Assembly: GCA_017515595.1 (NCBI GenBank)
Contig: JAFWFL010000021.1
Location: 1-32,515 of the forward strand
Reading direction: 5' to 3'
DNA from: Coriobacteriales bacterium
GTDB lineage: Bacteria; Actinomycetota; Coriobacteriia; Coriobacteriales; UMGS124
DNA: 32,515 nt
The notes below the pieces were generated by a model. That model was given only the letters and a program-made list of their open reading frames with translations, had not been told where the DNA came from and ran no database searches. Of this stretch, positions 26,034 to 32,515 are shown one piece after another. Made by a program: the position numbers and the translations under genes. Position 1 is the stretch's first letter; each line of letters starts with the position of its first letter.

Positions 26034-26642
26034 ATGAGTTGCGATACTGCAGTTAACGAGAAGCCCATTACTGTCATGCTTTGCGGAGTGGGCGGCCAGG
26101 GCACCATTACCGCCGCCGATCTTTTGGCACGTGCAGCCATGAATGACGGATATGACGTTAAGGTGTCGGAGATTCACGGTATGGCCCAGCGTGGCGGCGC
26201 CGTATCCACAACCGTGCGCTTTGGAAAGAACGTCTCGTCTATGGTGTGCGATCCGGCTCAGGCAGACATTATTATCTCATTCGAATTACTCGAAGCCGTA
26301 CGCAATGCGCACTATCTCAAAAATGACGGCCATATTATTGTGAATGACATTCAAATCAAACCCATGAGTGTTCTTACCGGACAGGCCAAAATGCCGCAGG
26401 GCATTCATGAAGCCTTAAAGCAATTGGGGGAGCATAGCGTTGACATTTTTGATGCCGAGGCCGTAGCCCGCGAAGCCGGCAATCCCAAGACAGCAAATGT
26501 TGCTCTCCTTGGCGCCGCCGCTAAGTTTTTACCGCTTTCTGAGAAGGCTTGGGAAAAATCAATTGAATCGAGAATTCCTCCAAAAACACTTGAGGCAAAT
26601 CTCGCGGCATTCAGAGCTATGTACAATAAACTTAACGCATAA
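26034..26642 (+). CDS. iorB: Indolepyruvate ferredoxin oxidoreductase, beta subunit
   Basis: A 202-residue gamma-type 2-oxoacid:ferredoxin oxidoreductase subunit that completes the IorAB enzyme. Family marks are CGVGGQGTITAADLLA near the start (CoA/acceptor-side domain), EIHGMAQRGGAVSTTVRFG, and a C-terminal IPPKTLEANLAAFRAMY. The first ~12 residues are variable. It begins two bases after iorA ends, so the two are translated as one operon. Two hairpins directly after the stop probably end transcription between iorB and the convergent nrdR. Confidence 0.95.
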   Translation: MSCDTAVNEKPITVMLCGVGGQGTITAADLLARAAMNDGYDVKVSEIHGMAQRGGAVSTTVRFGKNVSSMVCDPAQADIIISFELLEAVRNAHYLKNDGHIIVNDIQIKPMSVLTGQAKMPQGIHEALKQLGEHSVDIFDAEAVAREAGNPKTANVALLGAAAKFLPLSEKAWEKSIESRIPPKTLEANLAAFRAMYNKLNA

Positions 26643-26722
26643 GTATTCTTGTCAAAAGAATACGTGCTTCAAAAAGCGCGATACATCGCAAACCTGCAGG
26701 GTAGAAGCGGTGTATCGCGCTT
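26643..26722. terminator. Paired hairpins between convergent iorB and nrdR
   Basis: Hairpin A is GTATTCTT/AAGAATAC (26643-26663) with a five-base loop. Hairpin B is AAGCGCGATACA/TGTATCGCGCTT (26674-26685 with 26711-26722), a perfect 12-bp stem with a 25-nt loop. B is preceded by an A-run (26671-26675), so on the minus strand its stem is followed by T residues. It could therefore terminate nrdR-strand transcripts better than iorB transcripts. The remaining ~90 nt up to nrdR hold nothing I recognise. Confidence 0.5.
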
Positions 26723-26814
26723 ACTCGTTCATAACTAAATTGAATGCAAATGATACATAAGATATATTATCAGACAAATATACAGATCACGCTAGAGGAG
26801 CAAGGCAAAGATTC

Positions 26815-27288
26815 TTATGCCTCTTGCTTTGCTTGTGACGCAATCGTATTGAGTTCTTGATAGAATCCGTCAATATCTTGAAACTCTCTGTACACTGATG
26901 CAAATCTTACGTATGCAACTTTATCAACATCAAGCAATCTGTTGAGAACCATTTCTCCGAGAGCTTTTGAAGAAACTTCAGACTTAAAAGAATTATGTAA
27001 CTCAGACTCAATATCGTCAATAATAGCCGTCATTTGTTCTACAGAGACAGAACGCTTAATGGTTGCCTTTGTAAGGCTCCGCATCATTTTTTCTCGGTCA
27101 AACGGCTCAAGCGTATTATCCTTTTTTCGAACAAGAATTGGTGTTTCTTCGCGACGCTCATAGGTTGTAAAACGCTCAAGACACTGAGGATTAAGACACT
27201 CGCGTCTGCGCCTGATGGCATCACCCAATTCTGAAGGGCGAGAATCAATTACCCGGGAATCTTCACAGCCGCACCTTGGACAACGCAT
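26815..27288 (-). CDS. nrdR: Transcriptional repressor NrdR
   Basis: A 157-residue NrdR, the nucleotide-sensing repressor of ribonucleotide reductase genes. The N-terminal zinc ribbon is CPRCGCEDSRVIDSRP with a second Cys pair in CLNPQC. The ATP-cone domain follows, from KKDNTLEPFDREKMMRSL through the YVRFASVYREFQD region. TTAAGGAGGAATT immediately before the ATG is a strong ribosome-binding site. In Mycobacterium tuberculosis, nrdR (Rv2718c) lies next to a LysM gene and lexA in the same arrangement, supporting the assignment. A 147-nt gap to the LysM gene contains one hairpin (27370-27409), so nrdR may also have its own promoter. Confidence 0.95.
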   Translation of the reverse strand: MRCPRCGCEDSRVIDSRPSELGDAIRRRRECLNPQCLERFTTYERREETPILVRKKDNTLEPFDREKMMRSLTKATIKRSVSVEQMTAIIDDIESELHNSFKSEVSSKALGEMVLNRLLDVDKVAYVRFASVYREFQDIDGFYQELNTIASQAKQEA

Positions 27289-27369
27289 AATTCCTCCTTA
27301 ATAAGGTTAGGAACTATTACGTGATCAATCACTATGTATCTTAAGCATTGCCTTTGAGCTGTCTTATGT

Positions 27370-27409
27370 GCCTAAAACGCATAAAATCATGGCGTAACAG
27401 TTCTTAGGC
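27370..27409. repeat. Hairpin between the LysM gene and nrdR
   Basis: GCCTAA (27370-27375) pairs with TTAGGC (27404-27409), and ACGC (27377-27380) with GCGT (27392-27395), interrupted by short bulges. It lies 26 nt past the LysM stop on the minus strand, where it could end or attenuate transcription into nrdR. There is no T-tract directly after it on that strand. Confidence 0.35.
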
Positions 27410-27435
27410 GAAGAATAGCACGTTTGTCTTGCATG

Positions 27436-28068
27436 TTAAATACTCCCCTTTTGAGCAACAGGAATTTCTATAAAACTTTCTGCAAGATTATCGATGTTGT
27501 CAAGATTGTTTCTTTGCTGGGTCCAAAGAATGCGTTGCTCAAGGGTCGTATTGTCTATGGTATAGAACGAACAAATATCGTTGAGAGATTCTCCTTCATA
27601 TACGTGTATGCAGTCGACGGAATAGTTCACATCGTGTAAGGGGTTCTGAATATGTGCAAAGGGTTGTAAAAGAACTAAAAAGGCTAGACATATGATAAAT
27701 GAGATGATTACCAGAATGGTTCCGGCTTTACGTCTTTCTCGTTCGGCATCGTTTTGGGGAATCAGTTCGTGCTTTAAGCTTTGGATACAGCGGCGAGCAA
27801 ACATGATACCCTTCGCTTTAGCCTCATAAAAACGCTCCGGGCATAATGTTTGCTCGCCGCTGTATCCAAAGCTTAAAGCACGAACTGATTCCCCAAAACG
27901 ATGTTCTGCCTTATAAGCACGATGTTCTGCTTTTTTGTAAATATGTTGTTCTGTTTTATGAGGATGCTGTTTAGTCTTATAAGAACAATGTCTTGCCTTG
28001 TAATAAGGCTGGTCTGTCAGGTAAAAATTGTTATATGTCTTTTTGAAAGAACGTTCTGTTGCGTACAT
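27436..28068 (-). CDS. LysM membrane protein divergent from lexA; candidate SOS cell-division inhibitor (YneA/ChiZ/DivS-like)
   Basis: A 210-residue single-pass protein. Residues 1-57 are hydrophilic, with about five degenerate seven-residue His/Lys repeats (YKxEHxx-like). Residues 56-108 are encoded by a perfect inverted repeat. A transmembrane helix spans ~116-136 and an extracytoplasmic LysM domain ~153-204 (CIHVYEGESLNDICSFYTI onward). It is divergent from lexA, with LexA-box-like sites between, exactly the position of YneA in Bacillus and of Rv2719c (ChiZ) in mycobacteria, LysM proteins that block division after DNA damage. The ATG at 28068 has AAAGGAGG four bases upstream. An internal ATG at 27804, with GAAGGG before it, would give a 122-residue form nearer YneA in size. 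Function is inferred from topology and context. Confidence 0.8.
   Translation of the reverse strand: MYATERSFKKTYNNFYLTDQPYYKARHCSYKTKQHPHKTEQHIYKKAEHRAYKAEHRFGESVRALSFGYSGEQTLCPERFYEAKAKGIMFARRCIQSLKHELIPQNDAERERRKAGTILVIISFIICLAFLVLLQPFAHIQNPLHDVNYSVDCIHVYEGESLNDICSFYTIDNTTLEQRILWTQQRNNLDNIDNLAESFIEIPVAQKGSI
27747..27903. repeat. Perfect 58-bp inverted repeat with 41-bp spacer inside the LysM gene
   Basis: The left arm (27747-27804) is the exact reverse complement of the right arm (27846-27903), checked base by base over all 58 positions. The spacer is 27805-27845. Both arms and the spacer are open in the LysM frame: the right arm encodes residues 56-74, the spacer 75-88 and the left arm 89-107. 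If only the spacer were inverted, codon 75 would become TGA. Just inside the arms the match continues imperfectly. Confidence 0.97.
27899..28006. repeat. Degenerate ~21-bp tandem repeat in the LysM gene
   Basis: Five consecutive units (27899-27919, 27920-27943, 27944-27964, 27965-27985, 27986-28006) share a core like ATGTTCTGCCTTATAAG on the plus strand. Four are 21 bp and one is 24 bp. They encode the His/Lys heptads at residues ~22-57. The first unit touches the outer edge of the 58-bp inverted repeat. Confidence 0.7.
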
Positions 28069-28124
28069 ACTTCCTCCTTTAGTTGATGTGAAGAAGTATC
28101 TTTTTGGGACTGACAGAATCAGAA

Positions 28125-28138
28125 CGAACATATGTACG
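28125..28138. promoter_or_regulatory. LexA box 1 (SOS operator)
   Basis: CGAACATATGTACG differs by one base from the Gram-positive SOS consensus CGAACATATGTTCG. It sits directly upstream of the TATAAT at 28139 on the plus strand, between the expected -35 and -10 of lexA. It is also 57 bp upstream of the LysM start on the minus strand, so one bound LexA dimer could control both genes. Confidence 0.8.
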
Positions 28139-28144
28139 TATAAT
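28139..28144 (+). promoter_or_regulatory. lexA -10 element
   Basis: A consensus TATAAT adjoins LexA box 1. The -35 region (28116-28121) is poor. Transcription would start near 28151, leaving a ~90-nt leader that contains LexA box 2. Confidence 0.5.
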
Positions 28145-28174
28145 TCTTGTGAACTCTTATAAAGAACAGTAATA

Positions 28175-28188
28175 CGAACATATGTATG
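28175..28188. promoter_or_regulatory. LexA box 2 (SOS operator)
   Basis: CGAACATATGTATG shares its first 12 bases with box 1 and lies exactly 50 bp from it, close to five helical turns, so both LexA dimers would face the same side of the DNA. It is 50 bp before the lexA start codon. Confidence 0.75.
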
Positions 28189-28238
28189 CTATTCTATAGA
28201 AGAAAAACAAATACTTGGTATAAAGGGGAGTGAAATAT

Positions 28239-28892
28239 ATGCGCAGGTCAAATAATATGACAAAACGCCAGCAGCAAATATATGATATTATCTGCAGAGA
28301 GGTTGCTTCTCAGGGATATCCGCCAAGTGTTCGGGAAATTGCTGCAGAGCTTGGTTTAAAAAGTCCATCAACTGTACAAACTCACTTAAATGCGCTTGAA
28401 GATAAGGGGCTTATTAGGCGTGATGTATCAAAGTCACGTGCTCTGGAGATTGTTGGAGGGAATCCCTACGGTTTTATTGATGATGTCAACAGCGCTTCTG
28501 AGGTGCATACTGCAGGCAGAATGGTAAGCTTGCCTCTTGTGGGAAGAGTGGCAGCCGGCACTCCCCTTTTGGCTGATCAGAATATTGAGTCTTACATTAC
28601 ATTGCCTGAATCATTGGTTGGAAGCGACGCATCATTTGTTTTGCGTGTTAAAGGTGAATCCATGATACGTGCCGGCATCATGGACGGTGACTACGTTATT
28701 GTCAAAAAGACAGAAACCGCAGAGAACGGCCAAATTGTTGTGGCGCTGCTTGATGACAGCGCTACCGTTAAGACGTTTTATAAAGAGAAAAACTGCATTC
28801 GGCTTCAGCCTGAGAATCCCTTTATGGAGCCTATTTATACTACCAATCCGCTCATTTTGGGTCGTGTGGTAGCGCTAATCAGGACTATTTAA
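28239..28892 (+). CDS. lexA: LexA repressor
   Basis: A 217-residue LexA, the SOS repressor that cleaves itself when RecA filaments form. The N-terminal winged helix carries GYPPSVREIAAELGLKSPST. The cleavage site is A106-G107 (VGRVAAGTPL). The catalytic dyad is S141 (KGESMIRAG) and K178 (DSATVKTF). The ATG at 28239 is chosen because GGGGAG lies eight bases upstream; the GTG at 28230 overlaps that site, and a later ATG (28257) would remove only six residues. Two LexA boxes upstream imply autoregulation. It converges with hflX, with only 12 nt between the stops and no visible terminator. Confidence 0.96.
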   Translation: MRRSNNMTKRQQQIYDIICREVASQGYPPSVREIAAELGLKSPSTVQTHLNALEDKGLIRRDVSKSRALEIVGGNPYGFIDDVNSASEVHTAGRMVSLPLVGRVAAGTPLLADQNIESYITLPESLVGSDASFVLRVKGESMIRAGIMDGDYVIVKKTETAENGQIVVALLDDSATVKTFYKEKNCIRLQPENPFMEPIYTTNPLILGRVVALIRTI

Positions 28893-28904
28893 TCGTTTAT
28901 CTCT

Positions 28905-30224
28905 TTAGGCAGGCTCTTGGGCAGTATCAGTGTCTTTGTCTATGGAATAAGGCATGAGCTGGCCTGCAAGTGCGGGCGGGACTTCTGCGGTAATGTGATA
29001 GCCGTCTTCTTTGCATTCTTCTTGTATGATGCGGCCTCTTGTATGGCAATCTTGTACAAGACGGGCGTTTGAGAATGGGATTATGACGCTCACTGTTGTG
29101 TCCCGGGCTGCTGCCGTGCGGCTTAATCGGTCTATAAGAGTATCAATTCCCCAGCCTGTTTGAGCAGATACAAAGAGTGCATGCGGGTAGCGGTGCTGAA
29201 GAGCTTCGAGCTCTATTTCATCAAGAAGGTCGCACTTGTTATAGACAACAATAACGGGAATATCGTGGGCATGAATTGCATCAAGGGTTTCGTCAACAGC
29301 TTTAAGTTCATGCTCACGGTTTTCATCAGTTGCATCGACGACTTTTAAGATCAGATGAGCATGGGCTACTTCAGAAAGCGTAGATTTAAATGCCTCTACA
29401 AGGGTTGTGGGGAGCTTTTGTACAAAACCTACGGTATCGGACACAATAATCTGCCGGCCGCCGGGGAGTTCGAGGACTCTCGAGGTTGGGTCGAGGGTAG
29501 CAAAAAGCTGGTCTTGTACATAGACATCTGCACCGGTAAGCTGGTTCAAGAGTGTAGACTTACCCGCGTTGGTATAGCCGGCGAGCGAAACCCTGAAGGT
29601 ATCTGACTCGTAGCGGCTCTTTTGCTGAGTGCTTCTTGTTGTCTCAAGATGAGCCAGTTCATCGCGCAAGACCGAAATTCGTTTGCGAATGAGTCTTCGG
29701 TCAACTTCGAGCTGGCTTTCGCCCTGGCCAAAGCGGGAACCAATACCGCCGCGGGTTTTGTCTTTTGCAAGGTGGGCCCACATACCGCGCAAACGGGGAT
29801 ACAAATACTGCAGCTGCGCCATCTGTACCTGAATTTTGCCTTCGTGAGTTGTGGCATGAAGGCCAAAGATATCAAGAATGAGCGCCGTTCTGTCAATAAT
29901 TTTGTATGAACGTCCCACTGCTATTTCTAGGTTAGCCTGTTGAGACGGAGTGAGCTCCACGTCAAAAATAATGACGTCTGCCTTTAAAGAATCTGCGAGT
30001 TCTTTGAGCTCAAGAACTTTGCCGCTTCCTAAAAATGTTTTGGAATTTGGATGGTCAAGGCGCTGCGTGAGGCGGGCAATAGGGTCGGCTCCGGCAGTGT
30101 TTGCAAGACGTGCAAGCTCGTCTAACGATGATTCTACCGAGCGTTCTTCAAGTCCTGTATCAACACCAACGAGGATGCACTTCTCGGGAGGAATATAGGT
30201 TGAAATTGGCCGTTCTGCGGGCAT
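28905..30224 (-). CDS. hflX: GTPase HflX
   Basis: A 439-residue HflX, a ribosome-associated GTPase that splits stalled or hibernating ribosomes under stress. The N-terminal HflX domain includes FLGSGKVLELKELA and VDRRLIRKRI after the Gly-rich TRGGIGSRFGQGESQLE segment. The G domain has G1 GYTNAGKS (216-223), G3 DTVGF (263-267) and G4 NKCD. A short C-terminal domain follows. It starts 15 nt after miaA ends, with AAGGAT before the ATG, so it belongs to a miaB-miaA-hflX operon; miaA-hflX linkage is widespread in bacteria. Confidence 0.95.
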   Translation of the reverse strand: MPAERPISTYIPPEKCILVGVDTGLEERSVESSLDELARLANTAGADPIARLTQRLDHPNSKTFLGSGKVLELKELADSLKADVIIFDVELTPSQQANLEIAVGRSYKIIDRTALILDIFGLHATTHEGKIQVQMAQLQYLYPRLRGMWAHLAKDKTRGGIGSRFGQGESQLEVDRRLIRKRISVLRDELAHLETTRSTQQKSRYESDTFRVSLAGYTNAGKSTLLNQLTGADVYVQDQLFATLDPTSRVLELPGGRQIIVSDTVGFVQKLPTTLVEAFKSTLSEVAHAHLILKVVDATDENREHELKAVDETLDAIHAHDIPVIVVYNKCDLLDEIELEALQHRYPHALFVSAQTGWGIDTLIDRLSRTAAARDTTVSVIIPFSNARLVQDCHTRGRIIQEECKEDGYHITAEVPPALAGQLMPYSIDKDTDTAQEPA

Positions 30225-30239
30225 GTAGTATCCTTACGG

Positions 30240-31187
30240 TTAGGAGTTGTGTACTACGGGCAATGAATGATAGAGGGATACGGCAGTGCTCTCAATATCA
30301 AGATTGTTAGCATCGAGCCATATAATACGTTGATCAAGCTTAAACCACGTCATTTGGCGCTTGGCGTATCGGCGGGTAGAACGTTTTATAAGTTCAATGG
30401 CATTCTCAAGGGTTTCTCGGCCTTCGAGTACATCAATGATTTCTTTGTATCCTATTGCTTGAGAAGCCGTTTGAGACGTAAGCAGGTTTTGTTCGTAGAG
30501 CGACTCGACTTCTTGTACGAGGCCTTGCTCTATCATCGTGTCAACTCGTTTGTTAATGCGTTCATAGAGAATATCACGGTTAACCATAAGACCAATACGT
30601 TTGGTTATATGGCGGTCTTTGCAGGCATGAAGTGTCTCATGCTCGAGGGCATATGATGAACCCTGTTCGAGAAGTTCAAAAGCCCGTACAACGCGTCGTA
30701 CATTATTGGGATGAATGAGCTCGGCGCTTGCCGGGTCCTGTTCTTGAAGGAGTTTATGGAAAGCCTCGGGACCAAGTTTTTGGGCGAGTTCTTCCAGACG
30801 TATACGCTGATCGCTTTGCTGTTCTCCCTTGGGGAAATCCATTTCTTCGAGAGCGGCACGCACATAAAGACCGGTGCCTCCGCAGACAACGGGAATCTTT
30901 TGCCGGCTGATATAAGAGTCAATATGACTGCGGGCTTCTTGAGCAAACAACGCAACAGAGTATGCTACCGTTGGGTCGACAAGGTCAACACAGAGAAGCG
31001 GAACCTTGCGCGCCTCTAACGGTTCTTTTGCGGTTCCTATGTCCATGCCTTTATAGACCTGCATGGCGTCGGTAGAGACAACACAGCTCTCAAGCAAGGC
31101 GGCAAGATCGTTCGAAAGAGAGGATTTTCCTGATGCTGTAGGGCCAACAATGGCAACTACCTGGGTGGTATCAGGCATATTATCCAT
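30240..31187 (-). CDS. miaA: tRNA dimethylallyltransferase
   Basis: A 315-residue MiaA that attaches a dimethylallyl group to N6 of A37 in tRNAs reading UNN codons. The P-loop GPTASGKS is at residues 15-22. STDAMQVYKGMDIGTAKP-type sequence follows (here ending TAKEP), with CGGTGLYVRA and the NNVRRVVRAFE segment. The C-terminal ATRRYAKRQMTWF-type motif (STRRYAKRQMTWF) binds tRNA. It overlaps the miaB end by eight bases. The first ATG is used; a second Met three codons later is equally possible. Its product is the substrate for MiaB, encoded just before it. Confidence 0.96.
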   Translation of the reverse strand: MDNMPDTTQVVAIVGPTASGKSSLSNDLAALLESCVVSTDAMQVYKGMDIGTAKEPLEARKVPLLCVDLVDPTVAYSVALFAQEARSHIDSYISRQKIPVVCGGTGLYVRAALEEMDFPKGEQQSDQRIRLEELAQKLGPEAFHKLLQEQDPASAELIHPNNVRRVVRAFELLEQGSSYALEHETLHACKDRHITKRIGLMVNRDILYERINKRVDTMIEQGLVQEVESLYEQNLLTSQTASQAIGYKEIIDVLEGRETLENAIELIKRSTRRYAKRQMTWFKLDQRIIWLDANNLDIESTAVSLYHSLPVVHNS

Positions 31188-32515
31188 GAATAAAAGAACC
31201 CTTCAGATACCAGGTTTTGGCTTCTTCAAGATGGACATCTATGATTTGGCCCCTGAAATCATCTACAGATTTATCTGACGGAAGCGGAACGTGGACGGTT
31301 TGGTTGCGGGGAGAGCGGCCTACAAGCATAGTTGCATCGCGCTTTGAGAAGCCCTCAAACAGAACAGGAACGGTAGAATCAATGTCACGCTGATTCTCTG
31401 CAAGAGCGCCGGTCTGAACAACCTCTACCAGGCGGTCAAAACGGTCCTGAATAACTTCGCGCGGAGTCGTATCTACAATACGCGCTGCCGGAGTACCTTC
31501 GCGCTTTGAGTAAATAAAGGTAAATACCTGAGAGTATCCAACTTGTTGCACAAGGCTCAGTGTGTCTAAAAAGTCTTCTTCCGTTTCGCCGGGGAATCCT
31601 ACTATGATATCGGTAGAAAGGGCGATATTGGGAATAGCGTTCTTGACTTTATTGACAAGCGTGAGGTACTGCTCACGGTTATAGGTCCTGTTCATCATTT
31701 TAAGAATACGCGATGAACCTGATTGTGCGGGCAGGTGCAAAGCAGGCATGATGGCAGGCGTTGTGGCCATGACCTCAATGGTCTCATCACTCAGGTCTTT
31801 TGGATGGCTTGTAGCAAAACGAATACGGGGGATACCGCACTCACCTACCTGTGCGAGAAGTTTTGCAAACTGAGGCTCACCATAGAGATCGCGGCCGTAT
31901 GAGTTGACGTTCTGGCCAAGAAGCGTAACCTCTTTAACCGCGCCTTCACTTGCAAGATTACGGATTTCTTCGAGTACAGATTCTTTGGTACGGCTCCGCT
32001 CGCGTCCGCGAACATAAGGAACAATACAATAGGTGCAAAAGTTGTTGCATCCATAGGTAATGGGTACCCAGGCGTGAAATGAGTCGTCACGATGCGAAGG
32101 CAGATCTGATGCCGTGCAACCGTCAATATCTGATTCGAGAAGAGCGGCCTGGTGACGTATGCCCTCTTTTGCGCTGAGGAGCATATCAGGAAGACGGTAG
32201 AGCGTATGGGTGCCAAAAACAATGTCTACATGTGGAAGCTTTTTAAAGAGCTCTTCTCCGTCACGTTGTCCTATGCAGCCTCCAATGGCAATGATACGGT
32301 GATCTACGCCCTCGCGGGTAGGCGTTGTGCTGATGGTTGCTACCTGACCATATAGGCGGGTATCTGCAGCTTCGCGAACGCAGCAGGTGAGAAATACTAC
32401 AATATCTGCTTCTTCAATGGTTTCGACTTCAATTGCTCCGGCAGCATCAAGCATACCGCGCACACGTTCACCGTCGTGGAAGTTCATTTGACAGCCAAAG
32501 ACTCTTACAAGAAAG
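31180..32515 (-). CDS. miaB: tRNA-2-methylthio-N6-dimethylallyladenosine synthase MiaB, 5' end outside window
   Basis: At least 444 residues of MiaB, the radical-SAM methylthiotransferase that converts i6A37 of tRNA to ms2i6A. The frame is open to the window edge; the visible start FLVRVFGCQMNFHD carries the first auxiliary-cluster Cys and shows only a few codons are missing. Further Cys ligands lie in TCCVREAADTR and GGCIGQRDGE. The radical-SAM motif is CNNFCTYC. The TRAM region is C-terminal. The Met at 32487 is an internal residue of the GCQMN motif, not the start. It acts directly after MiaA, and the two genes overlap. Confidence 0.95.
   Translation of the reverse strand, partial: FLVRVFGCQMNFHDGERVRGMLDAAGAIEVETIEEADIVVFLTCCVREAADTRLYGQVATISTTPTREGVDHRIIAIGGCIGQRDGEELFKKLPHVDIVFGTHTLYRLPDMLLSAKEGIRHQAALLESDIDGCTASDLPSHRDDSFHAWVPITYGCNNFCTYCIVPYVRGRERSRTKESVLEEIRNLASEGAVKEVTLLGQNVNSYGRDLYGEPQFAKLLAQVGECGIPRIRFATSHPKDLSDETIEVMATTPAIMPALHLPAQSGSSRILKMMNRTYNREQYLTLVNKVKNAIPNIALSTDIIVGFPGETEEDFLDTLSLVQQVGYSQVFTFIYSKREGTPAARIVDTTPREVIQDRFDRLVEVVQTGALAENQRDIDSTVPVLFEGFSKRDATMLVGRSPRNQTVHVPLPSDKSVDDFRGQIIDVHLEEAKTWYLKGSFIHG

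Noticed and set aside
27747-28006. CRISPR array or insertion-sequence end repeats
   Set aside because: The repeats are inverted or degenerate tandem units inside an open reading frame, with no spacers of uniform length and no transposase in the window.

Overview
This window is a conserved core-gene neighbourhood of a moderate-GC actinobacterium, most likely of the class Coriobacteriia (an Atopobium/Lancefieldella/Fannyhessea-like lineage). The assignment rests on gene order and protein character: rpsO-pnp-dapB-rnj-ftsK-(HTH)-rimO-pgsA-cinA-recA-recX on one side, a garA-like FHA gene followed by an ftsR-like MerR gene, and nrdR next to a LysM gene divergent from lexA, with hflX-miaA-miaB beyond. 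All of these neighbourhoods are known from actinobacteria. The indolepyruvate oxidoreductase pair and the sortase-anchored surface protein fit an anaerobic, host-associated member. The genus is an inference from memory.

Layout. 1-2938: 3' part of a large cell-wall-anchored surface protein. 3080-6690: rpsO with its own promoter and terminator, two tandem hairpins, then pnp and dapB ending at a terminator. 6857-15523: tightly packed rnj, ftsK (split in two by one in-frame TAG), a RodZ-like membrane HTH protein, rimO and a PgsA-PncC fusion. 15663-17563: recA-recX. 17642-17756: tRNA-Pro(GGG) and a terminator. 17835-20905: a second CDP-alcohol phosphatidyltransferase, a D-Ala-D-Ala carboxypeptidase, a GarA-like FHA protein and an FtsR-like MerR regulator. 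20906-24134: a long, possibly structured leader followed by two paralogous secreted coiled-coil NlpC/P60 hydrolases. 24244-26642: iorAB. On the minus strand, 26815-28068 holds nrdR and a LysM membrane protein, the latter divergent from lexA (28239-28892, plus). The minus-strand run miaB-miaA-hflX closes the window, with miaB running off its end.

How the genes relate. The contents centre on RNA decay and maturation (pnp, rnj, rimO, miaA, miaB, hflX), DNA repair and SOS (recA, recX, lexA and the LysM protein), and cell envelope or division (ftsK, RodZ-like, dac, NlpC/P60, FtsR-like, PgsA).

The most unusual observations are: (1) a perfect 58-bp inverted repeat with a 41-bp spacer inside the SOS-linked LysM gene, where flipping the spacer would put a stop codon at codon 75, so it could be a phase switch, a replication-generated palindrome or an assembly artefact; (2) ftsK interrupted by a single in-frame amber codon with a possible restart 12 nt later; (3) a PgsA-PncC (CinA C-terminal domain) fusion; (4) tandem hairpins in the pnp leader; (5) a roughly 165-nt leader with competing stems and a duplicated RBS-like block before the first NlpC/P60 gene; and (6) an NlpC/P60 paralogue with Asp in place of the third catalytic-triad His.
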